From assembly GCA_964568425.1 (NCBI GenBank), contig CAZMPO010000008.1, positions 1-64,000 of the forward strand: DNA of 64,000 bases, written 5' to 3'. Shown one piece after another: positions 1 through 7,521 of the stretch. Source of the stretch: CAKSQF01 sp964568425. GTDB lineage: Bacteria > Bacillota > Clostridia > Oscillospirales > CAG-272. The position numbers were made by a program, and so were the translations under genes. Within the stretch, counting starts at the first letter, position 1. Each line of letters opens with the position of its first letter. The notes beneath the pieces were generated by a model. The model searched no databases. It was given only the letters and a program-made list of their open reading frames with translations, and was not told the DNA's origin.

Positions 1-1
1 A

Positions 2-148
2 CTATCTATACCAAACTACCCGCAACCAGTGTCGATTTTTGACGAAAGATGGAAGAAAATGGAAGCAAAAAGCGACAATAATGTCGCCGAAGACCTCTAT
101 GTCTATTTTTATGACGATGAATTGAATGACTTTCCGTACAGTATCTGA
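2..148 (+). CDS. 3' end of an unrecognised protein (partial)
   Basis: The frame is open from the window edge to a TGA stop and encodes about 48 residues ending in DELNDFPYSI. The start lies outside the window. The piece is rich in charged and aromatic residues (WKKME, DLYVYFYDDE) and shows no motif I recognise, so no function is assigned. It is supported by uninterrupted frame and by the strong hairpin 14 bases after the stop, which separates it from the convergent acetyltransferase gene. Confidence 0.55.
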   Translation, partial: LSIPNYPQPVSIFDERWKKMEAKSDNNVAEDLYVYFYDDELNDFPYSI

Positions 149-161
149 GTATCGAGACAAA

Positions 162-203
162 AAAGAACTAACTGACTTGACAAAAATCAGTTAGTTCTTT
201 TTG
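162..203. terminator. Bidirectional intrinsic terminator
   Basis: A perfect 14-bp inverted repeat (162-175 and 187-200) encloses an 11-base loop. A T-run follows on the plus strand and an A-run precedes it, so it can work in both directions. It sits between the partial gene ending at 148 and the minus-strand acetyltransferase ending at 204. Confidence 0.85.
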
Positions 204-662
204 TTACAAATCAATCCAAATACCTTCGTCTTTGATCATGGCATTGGGGAGACTTCGATAAAATCTTTGTGCATCTTCGTTTGAGGCGATCAGACCGACG
301 AGGGTATCAATGCCGAGCATTTTCAGGTTCGCTTGCATGGCGGTCATTAAGCTTTGTGCAACACCTTGATGGCGGTAACTTTTGATGACGCATATCCAGT
401 CAAGATAGGCTTTTACAGATCCGTCAAAGTGACTGTGAATCAGTGAGCAGTCGATTCGACCCACTACCTTGCCGTCCGCATAAGCAAGCAGCGAAAGGGA
501 GTTTGCAAAGGCAGGATCTTCAAAGCTCTTTGTCACATCGGCTATGTACTTCTCATCGATTTCCCATCCCCAGAATTTCTCCTCAGAGCGCAGGTCGTGT
601 TCAAATTTAAGCACGTCAGGGATACGATCTTTCGTATATTGTTTGATTTCAATCTTAATCAA
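204..662 (-). CDS. GNAT family N-acetyltransferase
   Basis: This 152-residue protein is the usual size for a single GNAT domain, which transfers an acetyl group from acetyl-CoA to an amine. The acetyl-CoA pyrophosphate-binding motif (R/Q)xxGx(G/A) is seen as RHQGVA at residues 97-102. It follows a beta strand (LDWICVI) and precedes helix-forming sequence, as expected for the fold. The C-terminal NEDAQRFYRSL segment matches the usual second acetyl-CoA-side helix. The start is TTG at 662 with only a weak GA-rich ribosome site, so translation may be low. The substrate cannot be read from sequence. A near-copy of one terminator arm lies just upstream, so the gene sits between short direct repeats and may have been inserted. 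Confidence 0.8.
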   Translation of the reverse strand: MIKIEIKQYTKDRIPDVLKFEHDLRSEEKFWGWEIDEKYIADVTKSFEDPAFANSLSLLAYADGKVVGRIDCSLIHSHFDGSVKAYLDWICVIKSYRHQGVAQSLMTAMQANLKMLGIDTLVGLIASNEDAQRFYRSLPNAMIKDEGIWIDL

Positions 663-681
663 AATCAGTTAGCTCTCTTTT
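661..681 (+). repeat. Direct repeat of a terminator arm (with 184-204)
   Basis: The stretch AAAATCAGTTAG followed by a T/C-rich tail occurs at 184-204, where it is one arm of the terminator. It occurs again at 661-681, immediately upstream of the acetyltransferase start. The copies differ at a few positions in the pyrimidine tail. The second copy has no partner arm, so it forms no hairpin. The two copies flank the gene exactly, as a duplication or short-homology insertion would leave. Confidence 0.6.
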
Positions 682-775
682 TATGAATAATGAAATCTTG
701 TTGTCAAATCGCTGCCACAACTTCGCAAAATCAGGACTTTTACGGCTCTACAGCCGGGAAAGTGGTCTTGCGAAA

Positions 776-1756
776 TTATTCCCACTCGATAGTGCCGATG
801 GGCTTCGGGGTGAGGTCGTACAGGACTCTATTGATGCCTTCAACTTCATGTGTGATCCTATCCGTGATGTGATGGAGCAGGGAATAGGGAATCTCTTCGA
901 TGGTTGCACTCATAGCGTCGGTGGTATTGACCGCGCGAATGATTGCGGGCCAGCCTTCGTATCTCTTTGCATCTTTGACGCCGACGCTTTTAACATCGGG
1001 GACGGCGATAAAGTATTGCCAAACCTTGCCTGCAAGTCCGTTTTTGTCAAATTCCTCACGCAAGATCGCATCAGCCTCGCGAAGAGCGTGAAGCCTATCG
1101 CGTGTTATCGCACCAAGGCAACGAACGCCGAGTCCGGGACCGGGGAAGGGCTGACGGTAGACCATCTCATCGGGAAGTCCGAGGGCAGATCCGACAGCAC
1201 GAACCTCATCCTTGAAAAGAAGTGCGAGCGGTTCGCAGAGCTCAAGCTTCATTTCGGCGGGAAGACCACCGACATTATGATGCGCTTTTACGCCGTTGCT
1301 TTCGAGAATATCGGGATATATCGTTCCCTGAGCCAAAAATGAAATGCCATCGAGCTTACGTGCCTCTTCATTGAAGACCTCAATGAATTCAGCACCGATG
1401 ATCTTTCTCTTTTTCTCGGGGTCGCTGACGCCTGCAAGTTTATCGAGGAATCGATCGGTCGCGTCGATATAAATGAGATTTGCACCCAGCTGTCTGTCAA
1501 ATACCTCGATGACCTTTTCGCTCTCACCTTTTCTCATAAGACCGTGATTTACGTGAACGCAAACGAGCTGTTTTCCTACGGCTTTGATGAGAAGTGCGGC
1601 AACTACCGACGAGTCAACACCACCGGAGAGTGCAAGAAGGACTTTCTTATCTCCGACCTGCTCGCGGATCTCTTTTACCTTGGCGTCGATGAACTCATCA
1701 GCAAGAGCCTTTGTTGTGATTCTTTCCATGTTTTCGGGACGAATGATGGTTTGCAT
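776..1756 (-). CDS. guaA: GMP synthase, ATP-pyrophosphatase subunit only
   Basis: GMP synthase adenylates XMP and aminates it to GMP, the last step of guanine nucleotide synthesis. The PP-loop LSGGVDSS is at residues 43-50. Further family blocks follow: QGTIYPD, HHNVGGLP, PFPGPGLGVR and the terminal KPIGTIEWE. At 326 residues it covers only the synthetase and dimerisation parts. The N-terminal class I glutaminase domain of about 190 residues, present in typical bacterial GuaA of about 510 residues, is absent. The gene is not obviously truncated: it has its own AAGGAAA ribosome site and starts cleanly 38 bases after the GH43 gene. No glutaminase gene is nearby. It either works with an unlinked glutaminase subunit, as in archaea, or uses ammonia directly. 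Confidence 0.9.
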   Translation of the reverse strand: MQTIIRPENMERITTKALADEFIDAKVKEIREQVGDKKVLLALSGGVDSSVVAALLIKAVGKQLVCVHVNHGLMRKGESEKVIEVFDRQLGANLIYIDATDRFLDKLAGVSDPEKKRKIIGAEFIEVFNEEARKLDGISFLAQGTIYPDILESNGVKAHHNVGGLPAEMKLELCEPLALLFKDEVRAVGSALGLPDEMVYRQPFPGPGLGVRCLGAITRDRLHALREADAILREEFDKNGLAGKVWQYFIAVPDVKSVGVKDAKRYEGWPAIIRAVNTTDAMSATIEEIPYSLLHHITDRITHEVEGINRVLYDLTPKPIGTIEWE

Positions 1757-1794
1757 ATTATTAATTTCCTTTCAGAATAGATTAACCAAATGTA

Positions 1795-2700
1795 TCATAT
1801 AAGTTCAAGCTTGCCGTCGGACGCTTTGATCTCTGCAACATATGCGCGTCTAGTGTCTTTATCGGGAACAAGATCTCCAAGCGCGCGTGCGTGATAGAAC
1901 ATATAATACTTGCCGTTTTCGTAAAGCACACTGTTGTGCCCGGTGCCTTCTTCAAGACCGCCCTTACGCTTGAAGGGGTGGTATGTGTCGGCATCTGGGT
2001 ACTTGACAAAATCAAGCTTTGTCAGATCGTCGGTGTCGCCCTTTGCAACGGCATATCCTATAAAGTAGTTCTCATTCTGATAGCAGTTTCCCGAATACAT
2101 GAGATAGTGATAATCACCGTCTCTGAAGTAAAAACCGCCTTCGATGGTGTGCCAATGCTGTCCCTTGAAGAATCTGTCCCTCATAAAGATCTCTTCGTCA
2201 AGAGTTGCGCGAATGACAACGCTAGGCGAATTGGCGGCTTGTGTTGGCGATATCAATCTGTCAACAACAATAAGCGTTCCGGCACGCTCTGCCTGATAAT
2301 CGTTGACGCTGTAGAAAATGAAAAGTCCGTCGCTGTTTTTTACGACATGCGGGTCGATGGAAAAGGGAACTGCAAGATTGCAGACATACGCAAATTCGCC
2401 GTCGGGTCTGTCGCAAACGGCAACGCGGAGCTGTTGTTTGTGAACATCATCCTCATCAATATGCATTGAAGAATAGTACATATAGAAGCTGTCACCGATC
2501 TTTATTACGGCAGGTGCCCAATACTCCTTTTCCCAGCCGCTTTTTCTGCATATGCCGGCATACTGCCAGTCTGTCATGTTGTCGCTTGTGTAGAGTTGTA
2601 CACCGTCACATCCGGTGGCGTACATGTAATATTTACCATTATCCGAAATTACATAAGGATCGGGCTGTGCGTAATCTTTTTTGTCGATATTAAGTTTCAT
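1795..2700 (-). CDS. Glycoside hydrolase family 43 enzyme
   Basis: GH43 enzymes are inverting arabinanases, arabinofuranosidases or xylosidases with a five-bladed beta-propeller. The three expected acidic residues are present: D14 (AQPDPYVI, general base), D116 (SIDPHVV, pKa modulator) and E187 (HTIEGGF, general acid). Repeated GKYYMYAT, SFYMYYSS and GKYYMFYHA strands fit the propeller blades. The start at 2700 is chosen over the upstream in-frame ATG at 2769 because it has an AAGGAG site 8 bases upstream and the upstream codons overlap the promoter. No signal peptide is seen, so it probably acts in the cytoplasm on imported oligosaccharides. The 301 residues leave no room for a carbohydrate-binding module. 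The exact substrate is unknown. Confidence 0.88.
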   Translation of the reverse strand: MKLNIDKKDYAQPDPYVISDNGKYYMYATGCDGVQLYTSDNMTDWQYAGICRKSGWEKEYWAPAVIKIGDSFYMYYSSMHIDEDDVHKQQLRVAVCDRPDGEFAYVCNLAVPFSIDPHVVKNSDGLFIFYSVNDYQAERAGTLIVVDRLISPTQAANSPSVVIRATLDEEIFMRDRFFKGQHWHTIEGGFYFRDGDYHYLMYSGNCYQNENYFIGYAVAKGDTDDLTKLDFVKYPDADTYHPFKRKGGLEEGTGHNSVLYENGKYYMFYHARALGDLVPDKDTRRAYVAEIKASDGKLELI

Positions 2701-2740
2701 CTTTAATCTCCTTGAGGTCTTACTGTTTTCGACCTGACAT

Positions 2741-2769
2741 ATTATAGCATATTTTGCGATTTTTTTCAA
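2741..2769 (-). promoter_or_regulatory. Vegetative promoter of the GH43 gene
   Basis: On the minus strand TTGAAA, a 17-base spacer and TATAAT are found, with a TG two bases before the -10 box (extended -10, TGCTATAAT). It lies about 40 bases upstream of the GH43 start. Confidence 0.8.
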
Positions 2770-2791
2770 TAGGAAATCAACTTATTTTGCA

Positions 2792-2820
2792 GAATACTCG
2801 GATTTTTTACGGCATAATAT
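2792..2820 (+). promoter_or_regulatory. Possible sigma-E-type sporulation promoter of yunB
   Basis: GAATACT and CATAATAT are separated by 14 bases, close to the sigma-E pattern (KMATATT-N13-15-CATACAHT) known from Bacillus. No good vegetative -35 box is present at the right distance. In B. subtilis yunB belongs to the mother-cell sigma-E regulon, which makes the match more credible. The assignment is inferred from sequence only. Confidence 0.5.
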
Positions 2821-2853
2821 GAAATTAAAAGACCGTAAAAGGGGTATGATCGA

Positions 2854-3528
2854 TTGAACAGAGTGAACAAAGCAGGATTTGCAAGATCGCTGACGGCAAT
2901 TATGAAAAGATCTGTCGTTCATCTTGCCCCGATCGCGCTTGCCGTACTGCTGATCTTCGTGTGGTGCGGCGTCATTTACAAGAGATCTGCCGAGACAGCC
3001 GCGAAAACAGCATCGGCGACGGCTCGCGGAGAGATAATAAGCATTATCAGGTCTGCCGCATCCCAAGAGCTTGCCAAAGCAGATCTTGCTGAAACGAGCC
3101 GCGTAAGCTATGCCTCAGACGGCACGATAGCCGCGATCGCCGCTGATACATCAGCGATCAATTCGACAGCCAACGCTGTTTTGAGTGCCGTAAAAGAAAA
3201 GTGCGACAGGATCGACTTTTTGTATGTGGAGATACCGATCGGCACTCTTGTGGGGGGCGATTATCTATCCGGACGCGGTGTCAAGCTGAAATTCAGAAGT
3301 GAACCGTATTTTTCGTTTTCGACCGATATTGACAGCAAGTTGTCCGAGGCAGGGATAGATCAGATCCTTCATGAAATAACCATTACAGTTAACGCAGATG
3401 TAACACTGATCTGTATGGGAAGAAGTGAAAACTTCAGCGTATCGGCGAACTTTCCAATCGTTGAAGAGGTCATCAGAGGTACGCTGTCGTACGGCGGAAT
3501 GATCATCGGCAGTGAGGGCGTCAGGTGA
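2854..3528 (+). CDS. yunB: Sporulation protein YunB
   Basis: YunB is a mother-cell protein conserved in spore-forming Firmicutes; its molecular role is not well defined. One membrane helix is predicted at about residues 24-42 (LAPIALAVLLIFVW). The family's soluble part follows, with the features SINSTANAVLSAV, VEIPIGTLVGGDYLSGRGVKLKF and ITVNADVTLI. The length of 224 residues is close to the family norm. The start is TTG, with AAAAGGGG about 9 bases upstream. It runs divergently from GH43 and overlaps the convergent SDR gene by 8 bases at its 3' end. It is the clearest evidence in this half of the window that the organism makes endospores. Confidence 0.85.
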   Translation: MNRVNKAGFARSLTAIMKRSVVHLAPIALAVLLIFVWCGVIYKRSAETAAKTASATARGEIISIIRSAASQELAKADLAETSRVSYASDGTIAAIAADTSAINSTANAVLSAVKEKCDRIDFLYVEIPIGTLVGGDYLSGRGVKLKFRSEPYFSFSTDIDSKLSEAGIDQILHEITITVNADVTLICMGRSENFSVSANFPIVEEVIRGTLSYGGMIIGSEGVR

Positions 3529-4285
3529 TCGCGAAACCGCCGTTTACTCCGATCACTTCTCCCGTAATAAATGAAGCCGCATCGGATGCGAGCCAATATA
3601 CACACTCAGCAACATCGGACGCCTCGCCGTTCCTTCCGAGAGGCGTATCGGATGCAAGATCGGAGAGTGTTTCTTCACCGAGAGAGCGAGTCATTTCGGT
3701 GATGATAACTCCCGGGCTGACGCAATTGACTCTGATCCCCGACGGTCCGACCTCTTTTGCGAGTGCCTTTGTCATACCGATCAGTGCCGCTTTTGACGCC
3801 GAGTAAATGACCTCACATGCCGCTCCGACCTGTCCCCACATTGATGAGATGAATATCACAGATCCCGATTTGTTCGAGATCATATCGGGGAGAACTTCTT
3901 TTGTAAGCAGATATGCCGATCGAACATTGCTGTCCATTACACGGTCATATTCGCTCTCGTCTGTCAGCTGGAAGAGTTCCCACGACGCCACTCCCGCGCA
4001 GTTCACGAGAACACTCGGGACACCGACTTCGCTCTTGAATGTTTGATACGCACATTCAACATCGGCTCTGTTTCTGAGGTCTGCACTAAAAAAAATAGGA
4101 TCTCCGCCCGCCTCTTTGACCAGGCGGGCTGTTTCTCTTCCTGCCGACATATCGCGGCATCCGATGCCGATGATGTAACCTTCACGTGCAAAACGAAGTG
4201 CGACAGCTCGTCCGATGCCTCGCGATGCCCCCGATATTAATACGATCTTTTTGTTATCCGACATTTGAGAATACAATCCTTTCAT
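3521..4285 (-). CDS. Short-chain dehydrogenase/reductase (SDR), FabG-like
   Basis: This is an NAD(P)-dependent oxidoreductase of 254 residues, the classical SDR length. The cofactor motif SGASRGIG is at 18-25 and NCAG at 95-98. The catalytic serine is S147/S148, and the YxxxK pair is Y161 and K165. The terminal GEVIGVNGGF is the usual family ending. FabG-like sequence does not prove a role in fatty acid synthesis. As the last gene of an operon with a Gfo/Idh protein and a GH39 enzyme, it more likely acts on a sugar or polyol. Its ATG overlaps the stop of the upstream gene by one base (TAATG), suggesting translational coupling. An alternative start is at 4264 (MSDNKK). Confidence 0.88.
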   Translation of the reverse strand: MKGLYSQMSDNKKIVLISGASRGIGRAVALRFAREGYIIGIGCRDMSAGRETARLVKEAGGDPIFFSADLRNRADVECAYQTFKSEVGVPSVLVNCAGVASWELFQLTDESEYDRVMDSNVRSAYLLTKEVLPDMISNKSGSVIFISSMWGQVGAACEVIYSASKAALIGMTKALAKEVGPSGIRVNCVSPGVIITEMTRSLGEETLSDLASDTPLGRNGEASDVAECVYWLASDAASFITGEVIGVNGGFAIT

Positions 4286-5607
4286 TAAATTTTACCTTGC
4301 AGATATGCGATGGCGCGCGCTTTAAGGATAAATCTGTTTTCGCACATTTCGATCGTACGCGCTGTGTCACCGTCTGCCAATGTCAGCTCGTAATCATTGC
4401 CCGACAAAAGAACGATCTCGACATCGTCGTCGGTGCTGTTTGAAAGAGCTATTCCGTACAAGCCGTCATTTGATGCCGAAAGTGCGCAAATTCCGTCGCA
4501 TCCGTCGGAACTTTCGAGAACGCATTTTGTTTCATTGACGAGTTTGAACAACTTACCGAAGAACAAAAAAGCATAATATGCAGGGAATGGGCGATGGGCT
4601 ACCGGATCAAACAATCCGCAATAGGCTGTGAGTATCCAGGCATCATAATACATGAGCATATCCGTCGGGGTGTCCTGCATTCTTATCATCATCGTCAATA
4701 TGTTGGATGCATCGCAAAGCTTGCCCCGTTCGTTGATTCCGGGGTTCCATTCATTCAGAAATACCTCTGTCGATCTGTAGCCGAAGCTGTCAAGCGTTTG
4801 TCTGACATATGATGCGTATCCGACATTATCCGAAACACCCGCATAACTGTGCCAGGAGAAAAAATCGAGCCCGATGTTGTTCTTTTGAATATATGACAGA
4901 AAATCGAGGAAGAACTCGACAAAATAATCGGTTCTCGGACTTGAATGAGCCACATGAGAAAAATCGGATGACGATAGTGCGTAAAATCCGCAGGACGCAT
5001 ATCCGCCGATCTTGAGGCTGGGAAAGCGAGATTTCAAATGACCATAGGTGACGGCATACAGCTCGAAAAATTGTTCTTTCGTCCCTTTCCACATGGGATT
5101 GTCACAGATCTCGGGCTCGTTATCCGGTTCGTTCCAGATCTCAAAATATTCAAGCCCCATATGAAAACCATCAGCCCACCCCTCATTGTAGTGCATGATG
5201 ATATGCTCGCAGATACGCGCCCATTTTGCCGGGTCTTTCGGCGGATATATGTTGTACGCTTTGATACGATGATAGTTCTCGATCGTCGAACCGAGTCTGT
5301 AGAACGGCTTTACTCCAAAGCGTACAAGCTCGCAAAAGAGCCTGTCGGTAAATGCAAAATCGTAGGACGCGGGATCGGTCTCGTCGGCGTCAAAGTTTGG
5401 AAACACGTTTGCGATATCGACATAGCGTGCGCCGCCGTATCTGCCGCCCGTGTCATGCATACGGGCATAAGGAATCGCTGCGTCACTCAAGTATATGTAA
5501 AGTCCGAAATAATCGTCGGGAACGGTCGGCGCGTTGTTAATGGCGTGCATCGGCTTGATCCTGCCGATGATCTCCGAAAAAACGGGTTTTAATGTAACTC
5601 TTTTCAT
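4285..5607 (-). CDS. GH39-type glycosidase (beta-xylosidase-like)
   Basis: The 440-residue protein has the (beta/alpha)8 layout of clan GH-A retaining enzymes of family 39, which remove xylose or related sugars from non-reducing ends. The probable acid/base E160 lies in EIWNEPDNE, and the nucleophile E286 in VFLNEWNPG. The N-terminal RMHDTGG and central FFSWHSY are typical of the family. A small beta-rich tail (about 370-440) replaces the larger C-terminal domain. No signal peptide is seen, so a cytoplasmic role is likely. It lies 6 bases after the Gfo/Idh gene and overlaps the SDR gene, so all three should be on one mRNA. The subfamily and substrate are uncertain. Confidence 0.82.
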   Translation of the reverse strand: MKRVTLKPVFSEIIGRIKPMHAINNAPTVPDDYFGLYIYLSDAAIPYARMHDTGGRYGGARYVDIANVFPNFDADETDPASYDFAFTDRLFCELVRFGVKPFYRLGSTIENYHRIKAYNIYPPKDPAKWARICEHIIMHYNEGWADGFHMGLEYFEIWNEPDNEPEICDNPMWKGTKEQFFELYAVTYGHLKSRFPSLKIGGYASCGFYALSSSDFSHVAHSSPRTDYFVEFFLDFLSYIQKNNIGLDFFSWHSYAGVSDNVGYASYVRQTLDSFGYRSTEVFLNEWNPGINERGKLCDASNILTMMIRMQDTPTDMLMYYDAWILTAYCGLFDPVAHRPFPAYYAFLFFGKLFKLVNETKCVLESSDGCDGICALSASNDGLYGIALSNSTDDDVEIVLLSGNDYELTLADGDTARTIEMCENRFILKARAIAYLQGKI

Positions 5608-5613
5608 AACCGA

Positions 5614-6810
5614 TCAACCTTTTTTAGGGGATGGTTCATACGGCTGACTGCTGGGGGGAACGCACTGATTTTTCGCGCCCGGGAAGGGTGATGCATCGTC
5701 GCTTTCGTATTTAACAAGATCTGCCTCGCTGTGAAAATCGGGAACGACCATCTCTTTGCCGTGGTCGAGCGTGCTTCTCCATGCGAGTATGCCGATCGCC
5801 GACATTGTTACGGCACGGTAAACATCAAAGAAAGGCTCACTTTTTCCCTCAATATAGTCAAGGAAGTTGTATATTACCCAGAAATCGCCGCCATTGTGCC
5901 CGGCTTTCTCAGCAAGTTCGCCGCAGGACTCCCATTCGGGCTTGTATGTTTTCGTCTCAGTCTCGCCCTCTGGTACGCACCAATAATTATATCCGACACG
6001 CACGCTCTGCTCGTCTCCGCGAATGGTTTCCGCGCCGCCTTTTGTACCCGATATACGATACCAATTTCCGTGAGGGGCAGTCATACCCGTACCCGTGAAG
6101 CGGAAAAGCGCGCCCGACTCGGTCTGCCCGAGCATGATCGATATCGCATCCGCACAGTGACGGCCGCTGCCCTCGACAAGCTCGGGTGCAAAAACTGTCT
6201 TCGACATTACGGTCTTCGGCGTTTCACCTGTTATGTACATAAGCGGACCGAGAGCGTGAGTCAAGTAATAAGTTCTCGGAATCCAAGATCTCCAATGTTC
6301 CGGAAATGACGAGCAGTAGATCAGCTCATCGACAGACATCGGATGAATGTATTCGCCTTCGGCATAGAGAACACGACCGAGCCTTCCGCTTTCGTAGATC
6401 TTTTTGATCTCCTGATTTGCGCAAAAGAACGGATAGTTCTCGGCAAGCATGTATTTGCCTCCCGTGCGCTCGACAGCGCGTACAAGTTCGACGGCCTCAG
6501 CCATTGTTGAGGCGGCTGTCGTCTCGCACAGGACAGCCACTCCGTTTTCAAGTGCTTTCATCGCGTACGGAACATGTTCATGGAAGAAGTTGCAGAGTAT
6601 CACTCCGTCAAGTCCGCACTTTATAAATTCATCAAAATCAGTAAATGTCTTTGTACCATCAGGGCAAAGCTCGCTCTTGACCTTTTCAAGTCTGTTCTCT
6701 CGCCCCTCACATATCGCGCTTATCTCGGCTCTGTCATCAAGAAGAGAAAGGATCTTTATAAAATCCTGCCCTCTGCTGCATCCGAATATTCCGATCTTAA
6801 TTTTGTCCAT
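5614..6810 (-). CDS. Gfo/Idh/MocA family protein with altered EKP motif
   Basis: The N-terminus (MDKIKIGIFGCSRG) is a Rossmann fold for NAD(P), followed by the family's alpha/beta domain. Most dehydrogenases of this family carry EKP with a catalytic lysine. Here that position reads CETTAAST (E96-T97-T98), so the lysine is missing. A YYLTHALGP segment near H185 resembles the THxLGP region of NAD-dependent glycosidases such as GH109. It may therefore cleave glycosides by transient oxidation rather than act as a simple dehydrogenase; this is inference. It is first in an operon with GH39 and SDR genes, has an AGAGGA site 8 bases before the ATG, and is preceded by a near-consensus promoter. The Pro/Ser-rich last 20 residues look disordered. 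Confidence 0.82.
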   Translation of the reverse strand: MDKIKIGIFGCSRGQDFIKILSLLDDRAEISAICEGRENRLEKVKSELCPDGTKTFTDFDEFIKCGLDGVILCNFFHEHVPYAMKALENGVAVLCETTAASTMAEAVELVRAVERTGGKYMLAENYPFFCANQEIKKIYESGRLGRVLYAEGEYIHPMSVDELIYCSSFPEHWRSWIPRTYYLTHALGPLMYITGETPKTVMSKTVFAPELVEGSGRHCADAISIMLGQTESGALFRFTGTGMTAPHGNWYRISGTKGGAETIRGDEQSVRVGYNYWCVPEGETETKTYKPEWESCGELAEKAGHNGGDFWVIYNFLDYIEGKSEPFFDVYRAVTMSAIGILAWRSTLDHGKEMVVPDFHSEADLVKYESDDASPFPGAKNQCVPPSSQPYEPSPKKG

Positions 6811-6848
6811 TGAGCTGTCCTCTGTCTGTTTTGATCTTATTTAATTGA

Positions 6849-6877
6849 AGTTTATCACATCTTTGTCTGTTTGTCAA
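6849..6877 (-). promoter_or_regulatory. Promoter of the Gfo/Idh-GH39-SDR operon
   Basis: Perfect -35 TTGACA, a 17-base spacer and -10 TAAACT on the minus strand, about 40 bases upstream of the ATG at 6810. No obvious operator palindrome overlaps it. Confidence 0.8.
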
Positions 6878-6915
6878 GTATTTTCGGTAAATTGCGTAAA
6901 AATTGTTTTTAGCTA

Positions 6916-6944
6916 TTGAAAAATCGAACAAATTATGCTATAAT
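6916..6944 (+). promoter_or_regulatory. Promoter of the acidic protein/HAD unit
   Basis: TTGAAA, a 17-base spacer and a perfect TATAAT with an extended -10 TG (TGCTATAAT). It lies about 70 bases upstream of the start at 7016. Confidence 0.8.
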
Positions 6945-7015
6945 AAAATGATGGGAGATAATGCACAAAGCTTGTGTCCATCTGCTGATTTATAATATTT
7001 ATGAGGAAGGTCAGA

Positions 7016-7516
7016 ATGATGAAAACCGATCTTAGTGAGATTTTGGCAAGACTTGAAGATCCAAGTGACGATTTGCCGATAGAGATAGTTAACAGCAAGG
7101 GCGAGAGCGCGAGATTTGCACAGATCGCTCTTATTCCGATGAGCGTCGATCCGTCCGACGAGACCGACGACGATATCGTCTGTCATTATTTCGCTTTTAT
7201 GCAACCGATCAACGAGAGCGACGAGCCAACGGGAAAGGATCTGATATTTGATCTTTCAAAGCATGATGACGGCGAGCTGTCTATCGATGTCGTTACCGAT
7301 CAGTATCTGATCACCGAGCTTTACGCCGAGTTCCGAAAGCTCCGCCGCGCAAAAAGCGATGAGGATGAGTCCGATGTCGACGAGATCGATGCAGAGGCAG
7401 ATGTCGATGTCGCGGAAGATACAGACGAAAATGAAGACACAGATGAAAATAGCGAAAATGAAATGAAAGAGGAAAAGAAAAGCTTCTTCGGAAGACTTTT
7501 TGGAAAAAGGAGATAA
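7016..7516 (+). CDS. Acidic protein of unknown function
   Basis: I do not recognise this 166-residue protein. Residues 1-110 look folded, with alternating hydrophobic strands (PIEIVNSKG, FAQIALIP, CHYFAFMQP, DLIFDLSK) and a final helix. Residues 112-150 are almost wholly Asp, Glu, Ser, Val and Ala and should be disordered. The last 13 residues (KKSFFGRLFGKRR) are basic and amphipathic and could touch a membrane or nucleic acid. The start at 7016 (or 7019) is chosen over 7001 because GAGGAAGG lies at 7003-7010. The downstream HAD gene begins after only 5 bases, so the two are co-transcribed. The DUF1292-like clostridial small acidic proteins are a possible but unproven relation. Confidence 0.7.
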   Translation: MMKTDLSEILARLEDPSDDLPIEIVNSKGESARFAQIALIPMSVDPSDETDDDIVCHYFAFMQPINESDEPTGKDLIFDLSKHDDGELSIDVVTDQYLITELYAEFRKLRRAKSDEDESDVDEIDAEADVDVAEDTDENEDTDENSENEMKEEKKSFFGRLFGKRR

Positions 7517-7521
7517 GCAAA

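Noticed and set aside
683..1342. Plus-strand ORF of 219 codons opposite guaA
   Set aside because: It is antisense to a clear GMP synthase gene, has no motif and no good ribosome site.
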